Positions 1-7,240 are shown, counted from the first letter of the stretch. The stretch: DNA of 8,264 nt from Bacteroidales bacterium (GCA_030600625.1 JAUVLS010000047.1:1-8264), one strand, 5' to 3'. Numbers and translations: made by a program. The notes: generated from the letters alone by a model not told the origin.

Positions 1-1
1 T

Positions 2-1120
2 CAGGAAAAACCTCTGATTGCAACCATTGTAAATGAGATGCTCATTGAAGGAACTAAAAGCCTGACATCCCAACAAATTGCTGAAAAGCTGGATTATTAT
101 GGAGCCTTCATTCATCCCAACCCAACCAAGGATTTTGGAAATATTACTTTATATTCACTTAAGAAATATTTACCGGAAACAATAAAAATTCTTGATGATA
201 TCATTAAAAATCCTATATTCCCTGAGAATGAACTGAAAACTTTTCTGAGCAAAAGGAAGCAACAGTTTCAGGTTGAGTTAGAGAAGGTTACAAATATTGC
301 ACGTCGCGAATTCAACGAACAACTTTTTGGTAAAAATCATCCTTATGGCAAAAAAACAAAACTTAAAGATTATGACCTGGTTAATCGTAAAGATGTTATT
401 CAGTTTCATAAAAGGCTTTACCATTCAGGAAACTGCAAAATAATTCTGTCAGGCAAAATTGATGATTCTGACATTAAGCTTCTTAATCAGTATTTGGGAA
501 GTAAGGACTGGAATATAAAAACTGAAGCTAAATCATTAAATTTTGATATAACATACCAACCTAAGATGGAATCATTTGTTGAAAAAGAAAACGTAACACA
601 ATCTGCCATACGTTTAGGGGGGATAATTATTAACAAAGAGCATCCCGATTATCATAAATTAAATGTGGTTAATACCATTTTAGGCGGATATTTTGGCTCA
701 CGTTTAATGAAAACCATTCGCGAAGAAAAAGGATATACTTATGGAATTAGTTCGGTTTTGGTTTCATTAAAACATGCCGGATATCTTGTAATTTTATCTG
801 AAGTCGGAGCCAATGTTGCAAAAAATGCCATTGCTGATGTTATAACTGAAATTAAAAAACTAAGATTAGAGAAAGTTAGTCAACAAGAACTCGATCTGGT
901 TAAAAATTATATGCTTGGTGATTTGTTACGATCTTTCGATGGTCCATTTGAAATATCAGCCAGCTTTATAAACATAATAGATTTAGGGCTCGATACTAAT
1001 TATTATGATAAAGCTGTTGAAGCCATAAGAACAATAACTCCTGATGAAATAATTCTTATTGCAAATAAATATCTGCACGAAGAAACTTTAATTAAAACTA
1101 TAGCCGGTAAATACAATTAA
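2..1120 (+). CDS. M16B family peptidase-like protein, zinc site degenerate (5' end missing)
   Basis: The reading frame is open to the left edge (first full codon at base 2), so the ATG at 38 is internal and the gene starts upstream. 372 residues are visible; small M16B proteins run about 410-450, so roughly the first 40-60 residues are missing. The segment TIVNEMLIEGT (bases 23-55) lines up with the family's HxLEHMxFxGT, but TIVNE replaces the zinc-binding HxxEH, so this copy should not bind zinc or cleave peptides alone. The second M16 domain keeps the glycine-rich GGYFGSRLM (from base 683) and the Arg (719-721) and Tyr (740-742) in IREEKGYTYG; this R/Y signature marks the non-catalytic partner of heterodimeric M16B proteases. 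In Bacteroidota such partners often follow an active HxxEH gene, which would lie just outside the window. It probably acts in the periplasm, but the signal peptide is not visible. A secreted T9SS protein gene follows 37 bp downstream, probably co-transcribed. Confidence 0.9.
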   Translation, partial: QEKPLIATIVNEMLIEGTKSLTSQQIAEKLDYYGAFIHPNPTKDFGNITLYSLKKYLPETIKILDDIIKNPIFPENELKTFLSKRKQQFQVELEKVTNIARREFNEQLFGKNHPYGKKTKLKDYDLVNRKDVIQFHKRLYHSGNCKIILSGKIDDSDIKLLNQYLGSKDWNIKTEAKSLNFDITYQPKMESFVEKENVTQSAIRLGGIIINKEHPDYHKLNVVNTILGGYFGSRLMKTIREEKGYTYGISSVLVSLKHAGYLVILSEVGANVAKNAIADVITEIKKLRLEKVSQQELDLVKNYMLGDLLRSFDGPFEISASFINIIDLGLDTNYYDKAVEAIRTITPDEIILIANKYLHEETLIKTIAGKYN

Positions 1121-1157
1121 TATTCTTATTTTCGTTTATAGAATTGTATTACTAATT

Positions 1158-2600
1158 ATGCAAAAATTATTAATTTCAATATTAATTATACTTTCTTTTA
1201 TCCTGATTAATAAAAAAGGAAGATCACAAACATTAACCATTGAAAACGTTAGTGTCATTAACGATCAGGGTCATGTAAGAATATCGTGGGATTATAATGG
1301 TACTGAAAATTTAAAGATTTTCAGGGACAGTTTAGAGATAACCAATTTATCACCATTACATACAATTACCGACTTTTCAATACCTTTATTTATTGATTCT
1401 ACTGCTCAAGCACACAACAAACCAAGGTCATATAAAATTAATGTCGAAAATGATAATTCAATCAAATCAAAAATAGTTTCTACATACCATTTAACTTTTA
1501 ACTACGATTCCTGCCTGCGACAAATAAATCTGAACTGGAAGGATTTAAAAGCTACTTTCCCTACAAATGAATGGACGCCCTCACTATTTACAATAAATAT
1601 TATAGAAAATGGGTCTTTACAACCGAAAATAAATGTTGATACATCCAATTTAGAATATGCGATACCAAATATTCTGGAAAATACAAATTATACAATTTTT
1701 GTTGAAACACAATGGGATAATACAGACTCGACCAGCTATTCCAATCCAATTGAAAAATTTACCCAAATGCCTTTGAGCCCTGATTATATTAACGCTATTT
1801 CTGCATCAGTTGAAGGTAATAATACCAATCTGAAATTTGAAATTGATCCAAACGAATTGAATAAATATAAACTATTAAAATCTGATTCATATACAGGTGT
1901 TTTTGATACTTTAGAAACAATTACTACAACCGAAACCGAAATTACTCTTACAGATTACAATTCAGAACCCGATACTAAAGTAAGTTACTATAAATTAGTT
2001 TCGGTTAATGCATGCGAAAATGAAACTACAAGTTCAGATATAATCAATAACATAGTTTTAGAAGTTGAGCAAGAAGGATTCAATAATACTTTAACCTGGA
2101 ATAGTTTTAAAGACGGTAATTTGGTAGATTATGATATCTATAGAATCGTAAGCAATTCGGAACCTGAGTTGATAGGATCTCGTAACTTTATTTTTTTTGA
2201 CGACAACATTGAGTCATTACAAAGTTACAGCCAGTTTTGCTATTTTGTCATAGGAACCGAGGAAGGTGCTTCCGAAAGTGATTACAGTCAATCAAATACT
2301 GTTTGTGTTTATCTAAAACCCCGGGTTTTTATTCCGGAAGCATTTACTCCCAACGACGATGGCATAAATGATTTATTTCAACCTGTATTTACTTTCATAC
2401 CTAAGGATTATGAATTAAGAATTTACAATAGATGGGGAAATGTAATTTTTGAAACAGGTGATTATACAAAAGCCTGGAATGGAAAGGAACCAAATGGCAA
2501 CCCGGCTCCTGCCGGAGTGTATATTTATTATCTTAGAATTAAATCCCCCAACGATCAAATTGTAGAAGAAAGAGGGAACATTACTGTTATCTATCCGTAA
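1158..2600 (+). CDS. Secreted multidomain protein with T9SS type B sorting domain (gliding motility-associated C-terminal domain)
   Basis: This 480-residue protein is built for export. Residues 1-24 form a signal peptide: a short basic start, a hydrophobic core at 4-17, then NKKGRSQ, with likely cleavage around S23/Q24. The Lys/Arg-rich stretch between core and cleavage site is unusual. The middle, roughly residues 25-385, reads as about four fibronectin type III-like beta-sandwich repeats (approximately 25-110, 115-205, 208-300, 305-385), judged from recurring strand patterns such as VRISWDYNG, INLNWKD and NTLTWNSFKDG. Residues 389-480 are a type B CTD (the CHU_C / TIGR04131 type): FTPNDDGIND at 396-405, LRIYNRWGNVIFET, W440 in AWNGK, and PAGVYIYYL before the C-terminus. 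This domain directs passage through the type IX system to the surface or medium. No catalytic domain is visible, so adhesion or matrix binding is the best guess, not a demonstrated role. The start has no Shine-Dalgarno site, as is normal in this phylum. Confidence 0.92.
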   Translation: MQKLLISILIILSFILINKKGRSQTLTIENVSVINDQGHVRISWDYNGTENLKIFRDSLEITNLSPLHTITDFSIPLFIDSTAQAHNKPRSYKINVENDNSIKSKIVSTYHLTFNYDSCLRQINLNWKDLKATFPTNEWTPSLFTINIIENGSLQPKINVDTSNLEYAIPNILENTNYTIFVETQWDNTDSTSYSNPIEKFTQMPLSPDYINAISASVEGNNTNLKFEIDPNELNKYKLLKSDSYTGVFDTLETITTTETEITLTDYNSEPDTKVSYYKLVSVNACENETTSSDIINNIVLEVEQEGFNNTLTWNSFKDGNLVDYDIYRIVSNSEPELIGSRNFIFFDDNIESLQSYSQFCYFVIGTEEGASESDYSQSNTVCVYLKPRVFIPEAFTPNDDGINDLFQPVFTFIPKDYELRIYNRWGNVIFETGDYTKAWNGKEPNGNPAPAGVYIYYLRIKSPNDQIVEERGNITVIYP

Positions 2601-2664
2601 TATCACTGCAATACCGATTCTTAATTATTATTGAGTCCAATCTAAAAATTAAAATAATTGCACT

Positions 2665-2790
2665 CCTGTCTGCCAACAGGCAGGTTAGGTGCTTAGCGCC
2701 TGCTTGCCGCAGGCAGGGATTTACTAACAAGCTGACTAAACGTTATTCTGAACCTGTCGAAGAATAAAATAAGTCGCTTAGCACCTTTTT
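2665..2790. repeat. GC-rich composite of inverted repeats (REP/MITE-like), ending in a T run
   Basis: Three small hairpins and one enclosing stem can be drawn. Hairpin A is 2665-2684: an 8-bp stem with one G:T pair and loop CCAA. Hairpin B is 2699-2717 and has the same CCTG...CAGG design. Hairpin C pairs TTATTCT (2743-2749) with AGAATAA (2761-2767). The arms GGTGCTTAGCG (2688-2698) and CGCTTAGCACC (2775-2785) pair at 10 of 11 positions; hairpin B begins at the very next base, and TTTTT (2786-2790) follows the right arm. The first 60 bases (2661-2720) are 62% G+C by count, far above the surrounding sequence. CCTGYCTGCC-type palindromes and TTCTGAACCTGTCGAAGAA-like stretches resemble dispersed repeats that I recall from Bacteroidota genomes; I could not count other copies. 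It may also act as the terminator for the upstream transcript, because no other terminator is visible after base 2600. Confidence 0.7.
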
Positions 2791-2814
2791 AAACTAAACT
2801 CATCTTTTTTTCAT

Positions 2815-2822
2815 TAAATTTG
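2815..2822 (+). promoter_or_regulatory. Putative Bacteroidota -7 promoter element for the RelA/SpoT gene
   Basis: TAAATTTG matches the phylum's -7 consensus TAnnTTTG at every fixed position. It would place transcription start near 2827-2832, about 16-21 bases before the ATG at 2848. No clear TTG -33 element lies at the usual distance upstream, where the sequence is a T-rich run, so the call rests on the -7 element and its position. It lies directly after the repeat cluster and supports independent transcription of this gene. Confidence 0.45.
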
Positions 2823-2847
2823 TAGTTTGCGTATTGATTTAAAACTT

Positions 2848-5118
2848 ATGAGTAGTAAAGATTCCATAGTCAAAATGAATATTACCGATGAAGATGCTTA
2901 TGCAGAAGAATTGTATAAAGATCTTATTTTGAGCTGCTCAAAACATGTTAAAGTTAAAGACATTAAACTTATAAGAAAAGCTTTTGATCTGGCAAAAGAA
3001 TCACACAGAGGGATAAAACGAAAATCAGGAGAACCTTATATTGTACATCCTGTAGCTGTAGCAAAAATTGTTACTTCAGAAATAGGATTAGGAGGCACCT
3101 CTATTACATGTGCTTTATTGCATGATGTTGTTGAAGATACCGAATATACTTTAGAAGATATCGAACACTTTTTTGGTGAAAAAATCACTTCTATTATCGA
3201 TGGTTTAACTAAAATTTCCGGTGTATTTGATAAACGCTCATCATTGCAGGCCGAGAATTTCAGAAAAATGCTCTTGACATTATCGGATGATGTACGTGTT
3301 ATACTCATAAAACTTGCTGACCGATTGCATAATATGCGTACACTTGACTCGATGCCCCCAAACAAACAATTAAAAATAGCCGGTGAAACCATTTATTTAT
3401 ATGCTCCCCTGGCACATCGTTTGGGTTTATATACCATAAAAACCGAACTCGAAGATTTAAGTTTAAAATATCGCCATCCAAACGTTTTCGATGAAATTAC
3501 TACTAAAATAAAATATAATGAGAAAAAACGCCAGCAGGAAATTAATAAATTCTCATTACCATTAATCGAAAAACTTGAGCGAAACAATATAGAATTTGAT
3601 ATTAATGGCCGCCCAAAATCAATTTGCTCAATCTGGAATAAAATGCAGAAAAAAAATATACTGTTCGAAGAAGTATATGATTTAATGGCTATCCGCATTG
3701 TTTTTAAATCACTAAGCAGAGAAACAGAAAAAGCACAATGTTGGCAAATTTATTCTCTTATTACAGATACTTACACTCCTAAACCTGACAGAATACGCGA
3801 TTGGATAAGCTCTCCAAAAGTTAATGGTTACGAAGCACTACATACTACAGTTATGGGACCTAATGGTAAGTGGGTCGAAATTCAGATTCGCTCGGAACGA
3901 ATGGACGCAATTGCAGAACGCGGGTTTGCTGCTCATTGGAAATATAAAGGAGAAGAATCGGACGAAAGCGAATTAGATAAGTGGATTAAAAAGATTCGTG
4001 AGATGCTCGAAAATCCCAATTCCGATGCTCTGGAATTCCTCGATGAATTTAAAATGAATCTTTTTTCGGCCGAAATTATGGTTTTTACACCAAAAGGCAA
4101 TTTAAAAACTTTACCTAAATATTCAACAACTCTTGATTTTGCTTACGAAATACATAGCGAGATTGGAAATAAAGCCATCGGAGCCAAGGTAAACCATAAA
4201 CTCGTTCCATTAAATCATGTTTTAAGAAGTGGAGATCAGGTTGAAATCATCACATCAAACAAACAAAAAATTCAGAAAGAATGGCTCGATCATGTAAAAA
4301 CAGCTAAAGCAAAAACCAGCATAACAGATGCCATTAAAGCCGAAACTAAAGATCGTATACAAAAAGGAAAATCAATACTTGAATCCAAATTAAAAGAACT
4401 TAAGGTTCATCCAAGCGGACGAGTATTAAGAAAAGTATTACCTGAATATGAAGTCGTTAACAAAGACGAACTATATAGTAAAATTGGTAGCGGAATCATA
4501 AAACTTGATAATCTTAAAAAAATTCTAAAAAAGAATACTAAAAATAAAATCATTCGATATTGGGGCTTGCAAATTTCAAAAACTACATCGTCAAGTAAAA
4601 CTAAAAAAGATAGTGAAGCTCTCAAACAAAAACAAAAATTTAATTATAAGAATCCTTTAATTATTGACGACAATTCTGATCAGAAAAGTAATAAAATACA
4701 AATTGCTAAATGTTGTAATCCTATTCCCGGCGATGATGTTGTCGGATATAAAAACCCTAAGGATGATTTCGTAATTATTCACAAAGCAAAGTGTCCTACT
4801 GCTATTCGTATAATGTCAAGCGAAGGTAATTATATTGTTCCTGCAAAATGGACATCACAAAAATTTCTTTCATCACTTGCAAAATTAACTCTAAACGGTA
4901 TCGACCGAATTGGTATAACCTCTGATATTACCACCATAATCTCCAATGAACTTACTGTAAATATTCGTAAAATATTTATTGAAACACACGATGGCATTTT
5001 CGAAGGCGAAATTGAGTTGTACGTTCATAATGTAACTGACCTTAACAACCTTATAATGAATATTAGCAAAATTAAAGGTGTTAATTCAGTAAAACGTAAC
5101 GAAGAATTAACAAAATAA
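2848..5118 (+). CDS. RelA/SpoT family bifunctional (p)ppGpp synthetase/hydrolase
   Basis: A 756-residue long RSH protein that makes (p)ppGpp from ATP and GDP/GTP and degrades it. Domains in order: an HD hydrolase with H67, the H92-D93 pair in LLHDVVEDT, and D158 in LADRLHNMRT, all intact; a synthetase with D278 in YDLMAIR, the RIRDWI motif (315-320), NGYEALHT, and E344/Q346 in VEIQIR, also intact; a TGS domain from about 409 to 470 (MVFTPKGN); a helical region; a conserved-cysteine segment with C622, C623, H645 and C649; and a C-terminal ACT domain from about 675. RIRD is the basic version of the RxKD motif of bifunctional enzymes, unlike the acidic ExDD of RelA-only synthetases. Both activities are therefore predicted. 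I chose the ATG at 2848; a longer in-frame TTG at 2827 falls at the predicted transcription start. The protein is cytosolic and ribosome-associated in relatives. A Fur-family gene follows 71 bp downstream. Confidence 0.96.
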   Translation: MSSKDSIVKMNITDEDAYAEELYKDLILSCSKHVKVKDIKLIRKAFDLAKESHRGIKRKSGEPYIVHPVAVAKIVTSEIGLGGTSITCALLHDVVEDTEYTLEDIEHFFGEKITSIIDGLTKISGVFDKRSSLQAENFRKMLLTLSDDVRVILIKLADRLHNMRTLDSMPPNKQLKIAGETIYLYAPLAHRLGLYTIKTELEDLSLKYRHPNVFDEITTKIKYNEKKRQQEINKFSLPLIEKLERNNIEFDINGRPKSICSIWNKMQKKNILFEEVYDLMAIRIVFKSLSRETEKAQCWQIYSLITDTYTPKPDRIRDWISSPKVNGYEALHTTVMGPNGKWVEIQIRSERMDAIAERGFAAHWKYKGEESDESELDKWIKKIREMLENPNSDALEFLDEFKMNLFSAEIMVFTPKGNLKTLPKYSTTLDFAYEIHSEIGNKAIGAKVNHKLVPLNHVLRSGDQVEIITSNKQKIQKEWLDHVKTAKAKTSITDAIKAETKDRIQKGKSILESKLKELKVHPSGRVLRKVLPEYEVVNKDELYSKIGSGIIKLDNLKKILKKNTKNKIIRYWGLQISKTTSSSKTKKDSEALKQKQKFNYKNPLIIDDNSDQKSNKIQIAKCCNPIPGDDVVGYKNPKDDFVIIHKAKCPTAIRIMSSEGNYIVPAKWTSQKFLSSLAKLTLNGIDRIGITSDITTIISNELTVNIRKIFIETHDGIFEGEIELYVHNVTDLNNLIMNISKIKGVNSVKRNEELTK

Positions 5119-5157
5119 TTTTTCTTTAAATTAATTCTAAATAACAAAAATAATTCA

Positions 5158-5165
5158 TACTTTTA
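5158..5165 (+). promoter_or_regulatory. Weak candidate -7 promoter element for the Fur-family gene
   Basis: TACTTTTA differs from TAnnTTTG only in the last base and lies 24 bases before the chosen ATG at 5190. No -33 TTG stands at the expected distance. The 71-bp gap from the RelA/SpoT gene shows no intrinsic terminator, so read-through from that gene is an equally good explanation for expression. Confidence 0.22.
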
Positions 5166-5189
5166 GCAGTCGTTAATAAATGGTTGTTT

Positions 5190-5657
5190 ATGATTTGTAG
5201 TAATACAAAAGATACCGTAAAAATAATTTTTATTGAATATCTGGAAAAGCGAGGTCATAGAAAAACTCCGGAACGCTTCGCTATTCTTGATGAAATATAT
5301 TCACGAGATAATCATTTTGATATCGAATCCTTATATATTTCGATGAAAAATAAAAACTACAGAGTAAGCCGTGCCACTTTATATAATACCATTGAATTAT
5401 TGCTTGAAAGTAACCTGGTAATTAAACACCAGTTTGGTAAAAATATCGCTCAATTCGAAAAAGCACATAATTGCCGCCAGCACGATCATTTAATTTGCCA
5501 GGAATGTGGTAAAGTTCTTGAATTCTGCGATCCACGTATTCAGGAAATACAGGAAACGGCTGCTGAAATGATGGAATTTAACGTCAATTATCACTCCTTG
5601 TATTTTTATGGAACATGTAAAGATTGTGTAGCAAAAAAACAAAACAAAAAAAGTTAA
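5190..5657 (+). CDS. Fur-family metal-responsive transcriptional regulator
   Basis: A 155-residue dimeric DNA-binding repressor of the Fur superfamily. The N-terminal winged helix spans about residues 10-85, with recognition helix [13 protein letters not shown] at 59-71. The dimerisation and metal-binding half has E90, H98 and H100 in QHDHLIC, E111, and H135 in NYHSLYFYG. Two CxxC pairs, C103/C106 and C143/C146, form the structural zinc site. H42 begins HFDIESLY, in the hinge-side metal-binding region. Length and motif order are those of ordinary Bacteroidota Fur proteins. Iron-sensing Fur, zinc-sensing Zur and peroxide-sensing PerR cannot be separated safely by eye, so no gene symbol is given. 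I chose the ATG at 5190; a TTG at 5184 in the same frame would add only two residues. The gene follows the RelA/SpoT gene by 71 bp and ends 23 bases before a strong terminator. Confidence 0.94.
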   Translation: MICSNTKDTVKIIFIEYLEKRGHRKTPERFAILDEIYSRDNHFDIESLYISMKNKNYRVSRATLYNTIELLLESNLVIKHQFGKNIAQFEKAHNCRQHDHLICQECGKVLEFCDPRIQEIQETAAEMMEFNVNYHSLYFYGTCKDCVAKKQNKKS

Positions 5658-5680
5658 TAACTAATTTATAAAACATTTAA

Positions 5681-5711
5681 AAATCTCCACTCTTAACGTG
5701 GGGATTTTTTT
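5681..5711 (+). terminator. Intrinsic terminator after the Fur-family gene
   Basis: AAATCTCCAC (5681-5690) pairs with GTGGGGATTT (5698-5707) in a 10-bp stem with one T:G pair and a 7-base loop, followed by an uninterrupted T run to 5711 and more T after one A. It separates the RelA/SpoT-Fur transcript from purA. Confidence 0.9.
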
Positions 5712-5729
5712 ATTTTTAAGCTTTTGTTG

Positions 5730-5737
5730 TAATTTGC
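5730..5737 (+). promoter_or_regulatory. Candidate promoter element for purA
   Basis: TAATTTGC is one T short of TAnnTTTG(C). It lies after the terminator and 27 bases before the purA ATG, where a promoter is needed because the upstream transcript stops. No convincing -33 TTG is present at the usual spacing. Confidence 0.35.
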
Positions 5738-5764
5738 AAACGTATTTTTAAATCAGATTAATAA

Positions 5765-7027
5765 ATGAAATTAAATGTATTGTTAGGCCTTCAGTGGGGT
5801 GACGAAGGTAAAGGGAAAATTGTGGATGTTTTGGCTCCCAAATTTGATGTTATAGCTCGTTTTCAGGGAGGTCCGAATGCCGGGCATACATTGGAATTTA
5901 ACGAAATAAAACATGTATTGCATACTATACCATCAGGAGTTTTTCGTCCGGAAATTATAAATATTATTGGAAACGGTGTTGTTATAGACCCTGTAATATT
6001 TATGAAAGAAATTGAAGAACTTCAGGAACTAAATGTTGATTTAACTAAAAATCTCTTCATATCAAAACGGGCACATATAATATTACCATCGCATCGGATT
6101 CTTGATGCTGCTTCGGAAGCTGCTAAAGGAAAAACAAAAATCGGTTCTACCTTAAAAGGTATTGGACCAACATATATGGATAAAACCGGCCGAAACGGAT
6201 TACGAATTGGAGATATAATAAACCCTGGGTTTAAAGAAAAATACGTTTCTCTGACTAATAAGCACAAAGGTCTGTTAAAACAATACGATTTTGAGTATGA
6301 TCTTAAGGAATATGAGGAAAACTGGTTCAAAGGCATTGAATTAATAAAATCGTTCAGGATTATTGAAAGTGAACATGAAATAAATAATTATATTGAAGAA
6401 GGAAAATTAATTTTAGCTGAAGGTGCACAAGGCACTTTACTCGATATTGATTTTGGCTCGTATCCTTTTGTAACATCATCGAATACCATTTGCGCGGGAG
6501 CTTGTTCAGGATTAGGTGTAGCTCCTAATAAAATCGGGAATGTCATTGGTATTTTTAAAGCTTATTGTACTCGTGTTGGCAGCGGTCCTTTTCCAACTGA
6601 ACTGGAAAACGAAGAAGGTGAAATATTGCGCAAACAAGGACACGAATTTGGGGCTACAACCGGCCGGCCACGCCGTTGCGGATGGCTCGATTTACCTGCA
6701 CTTAAATATGCCGTAATGCTTAATGGTGTTACCGAGCTTATTATTACCAAAGCCGATGTTTTAACAGGTTTTGATACCATAAAAGTATGTACACATTATA
6801 AGTTAAATGGTAAAGAAATTAATTATTTACCTTATGAAATAAACGAGCCTTTAGAACCGGTATTTAAAGAATTTAAAGGCTGGAAAAAAGATATTTCGGA
6901 AATTGATGTTTACGACAATCTTCCTACTGAATTTAAAGATTATTTAAATTACATTGAAAACGAAGTAAAAGTACCAATTAAAATTATTTCGGTTGGACCT
7001 GATAGAGAACAAATCATTTTTAGATAA
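5765..7027 (+). CDS. purA: Adenylosuccinate synthetase
   Basis: Cytosolic enzyme joining IMP and aspartate to adenylosuccinate with GTP hydrolysis, the first committed step to AMP. It is 420 residues, close to the family's usual length of about 420-435. The phosphate-binding loop GDEGKGK is at residues 12-18 with catalytic D13. H41, in the GPNAGHT motif, is the second catalytic residue at the canonical position. The IMP-binding segment GIGPTYMDKTGRNGLR lies at 132-147. The loop TTGRPRRCGWLD lies at about 298-309, ITKADVLTGF carries the guanine-recognition Lys-Ala-Asp, and the protein ends in SVGPDREQIIF. The start ATG places D13 and H41 exactly at canonical numbers. Other bacterial PurA enzymes are inhibited by (p)ppGpp competing with GTP, which gives the nearby RelA/SpoT gene a plausible functional link. 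The gene is flanked by two terminators and is probably monocistronic. Confidence 0.98.
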   Translation: MKLNVLLGLQWGDEGKGKIVDVLAPKFDVIARFQGGPNAGHTLEFNEIKHVLHTIPSGVFRPEIINIIGNGVVIDPVIFMKEIEELQELNVDLTKNLFISKRAHIILPSHRILDAASEAAKGKTKIGSTLKGIGPTYMDKTGRNGLRIGDIINPGFKEKYVSLTNKHKGLLKQYDFEYDLKEYEENWFKGIELIKSFRIIESEHEINNYIEEGKLILAEGAQGTLLDIDFGSYPFVTSSNTICAGACSGLGVAPNKIGNVIGIFKAYCTRVGSGPFPTELENEEGEILRKQGHEFGATTGRPRRCGWLDLPALKYAVMLNGVTELIITKADVLTGFDTIKVCTHYKLNGKEINYLPYEINEPLEPVFKEFKGWKKDISEIDVYDNLPTEFKDYLNYIENEVKVPIKIISVGPDREQIIFR

Positions 7028-7029
7028 AC

Positions 7030-7057
7030 AAAAAGGCTCCTGATTGGGAGCTTTTTT
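7030..7057. terminator. purA intrinsic terminator, probably bidirectional
   Basis: The core stem GCTCC (7036-7040) pairs with GGAGC (7047-7051) around loop TGATTG. A G:T pair and A:T pairs extend it outward, with six T at 7052-7057. The A run on the left makes a T run on the opposite strand, so it can also stop transcription arriving from the right. It starts 3 bases after the purA stop codon. Confidence 0.9.
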
Positions 7058-7081
7058 AATATTGAATATCAATTTAAATTT

Positions 7082-7240
7082 CTAAATCCAGCCCATCAAC
7101 TCCATCATTCTTTTAAACTCTGAATGAATATTTGCATTAATGCTTATATTCTTTTGATTTATTAGCAAATATGAGAATAAAATTTAAATATCATCTGGTT
7201 TTATTCTAACAGATAGATAAAAAATAACGCTTACAGGCAT
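7082..7240 (-). pseudogene. Possible remnant of a small minus-strand gene, one in-frame stop
   Basis: Read on the minus strand, an ATG at 7240-7238 opens 18 codons (MPVSVIFYLSVRIKPDDI), meets TAA at 7186-7184, and continues in the same frame for 33 codons to TAG at 7084-7082. The end, IHSEFKRMMELMGWI, looks like a real protein C-terminus, and the frame runs toward a terminator that could serve this strand. I do not recognise the family. Chance open frames of this length do occur in AT-rich DNA, so this is a weak call. Confidence 0.22.
7127..7150. repeat. 24-bp imperfect dyad centred on GCATTAATGC
   Basis: The perfect 10-bp palindrome GCATTAATGC (7134-7143) is flanked by AATAT and ATATT, giving 20 of 24 symmetric positions. 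A copy of its left arm, ATATTTGC (7128-7135), recurs inverted as GCAAATAT at 7165-7172. It could be an operator, but it lies about 260 bases before the next start codon and does not read as a standard Fur box. Confidence 0.4.

Noticed and set aside
2415..2606. 63-codon minus-strand open frame at the end of the T9SS cargo gene
   Set aside because: Antisense to the well-conserved type B sorting domain; no independent support.
2665..2717. CRISPR-like repeat pair from the two CCTG hairpins
   Set aside because: The two units differ in sequence, are only 14 bases apart, and have no further repeats or cas genes nearby.
2827..2847. TTG-initiated N-terminal extension of RelA/SpoT
   Set aside because: It coincides with the predicted transcription start and adds residues with no family motif.
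3036..3392. 118-codon minus-strand open frame inside RelA/SpoT
   Set aside because: It lies fully within the HD domain coding region, whose motifs are intact; its translation shows no domain and is Ser/Ile/Cys-rich, as expected of an antisense shadow.
3393..3698. 101-codon minus-strand open frame inside RelA/SpoT
   Set aside because: Antisense shadow of the synthetase region with no recognisable domain.
5119..5189. A Fur-box operator for autoregulation before the Fur-family gene
   Set aside because: No GATAATGATAATCATTATC-like inverted repeat is visible; the AT-rich sequence gives only weak partial matches.
5180..5200. Six-codon frame (ATG to TAG) overlapping the start of the Fur-family gene, a possible leader peptide
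   Set aside because: It overlaps the chosen start in another frame, has no notable composition and no attenuator-like structure follows. Chance is the simplest explanation.
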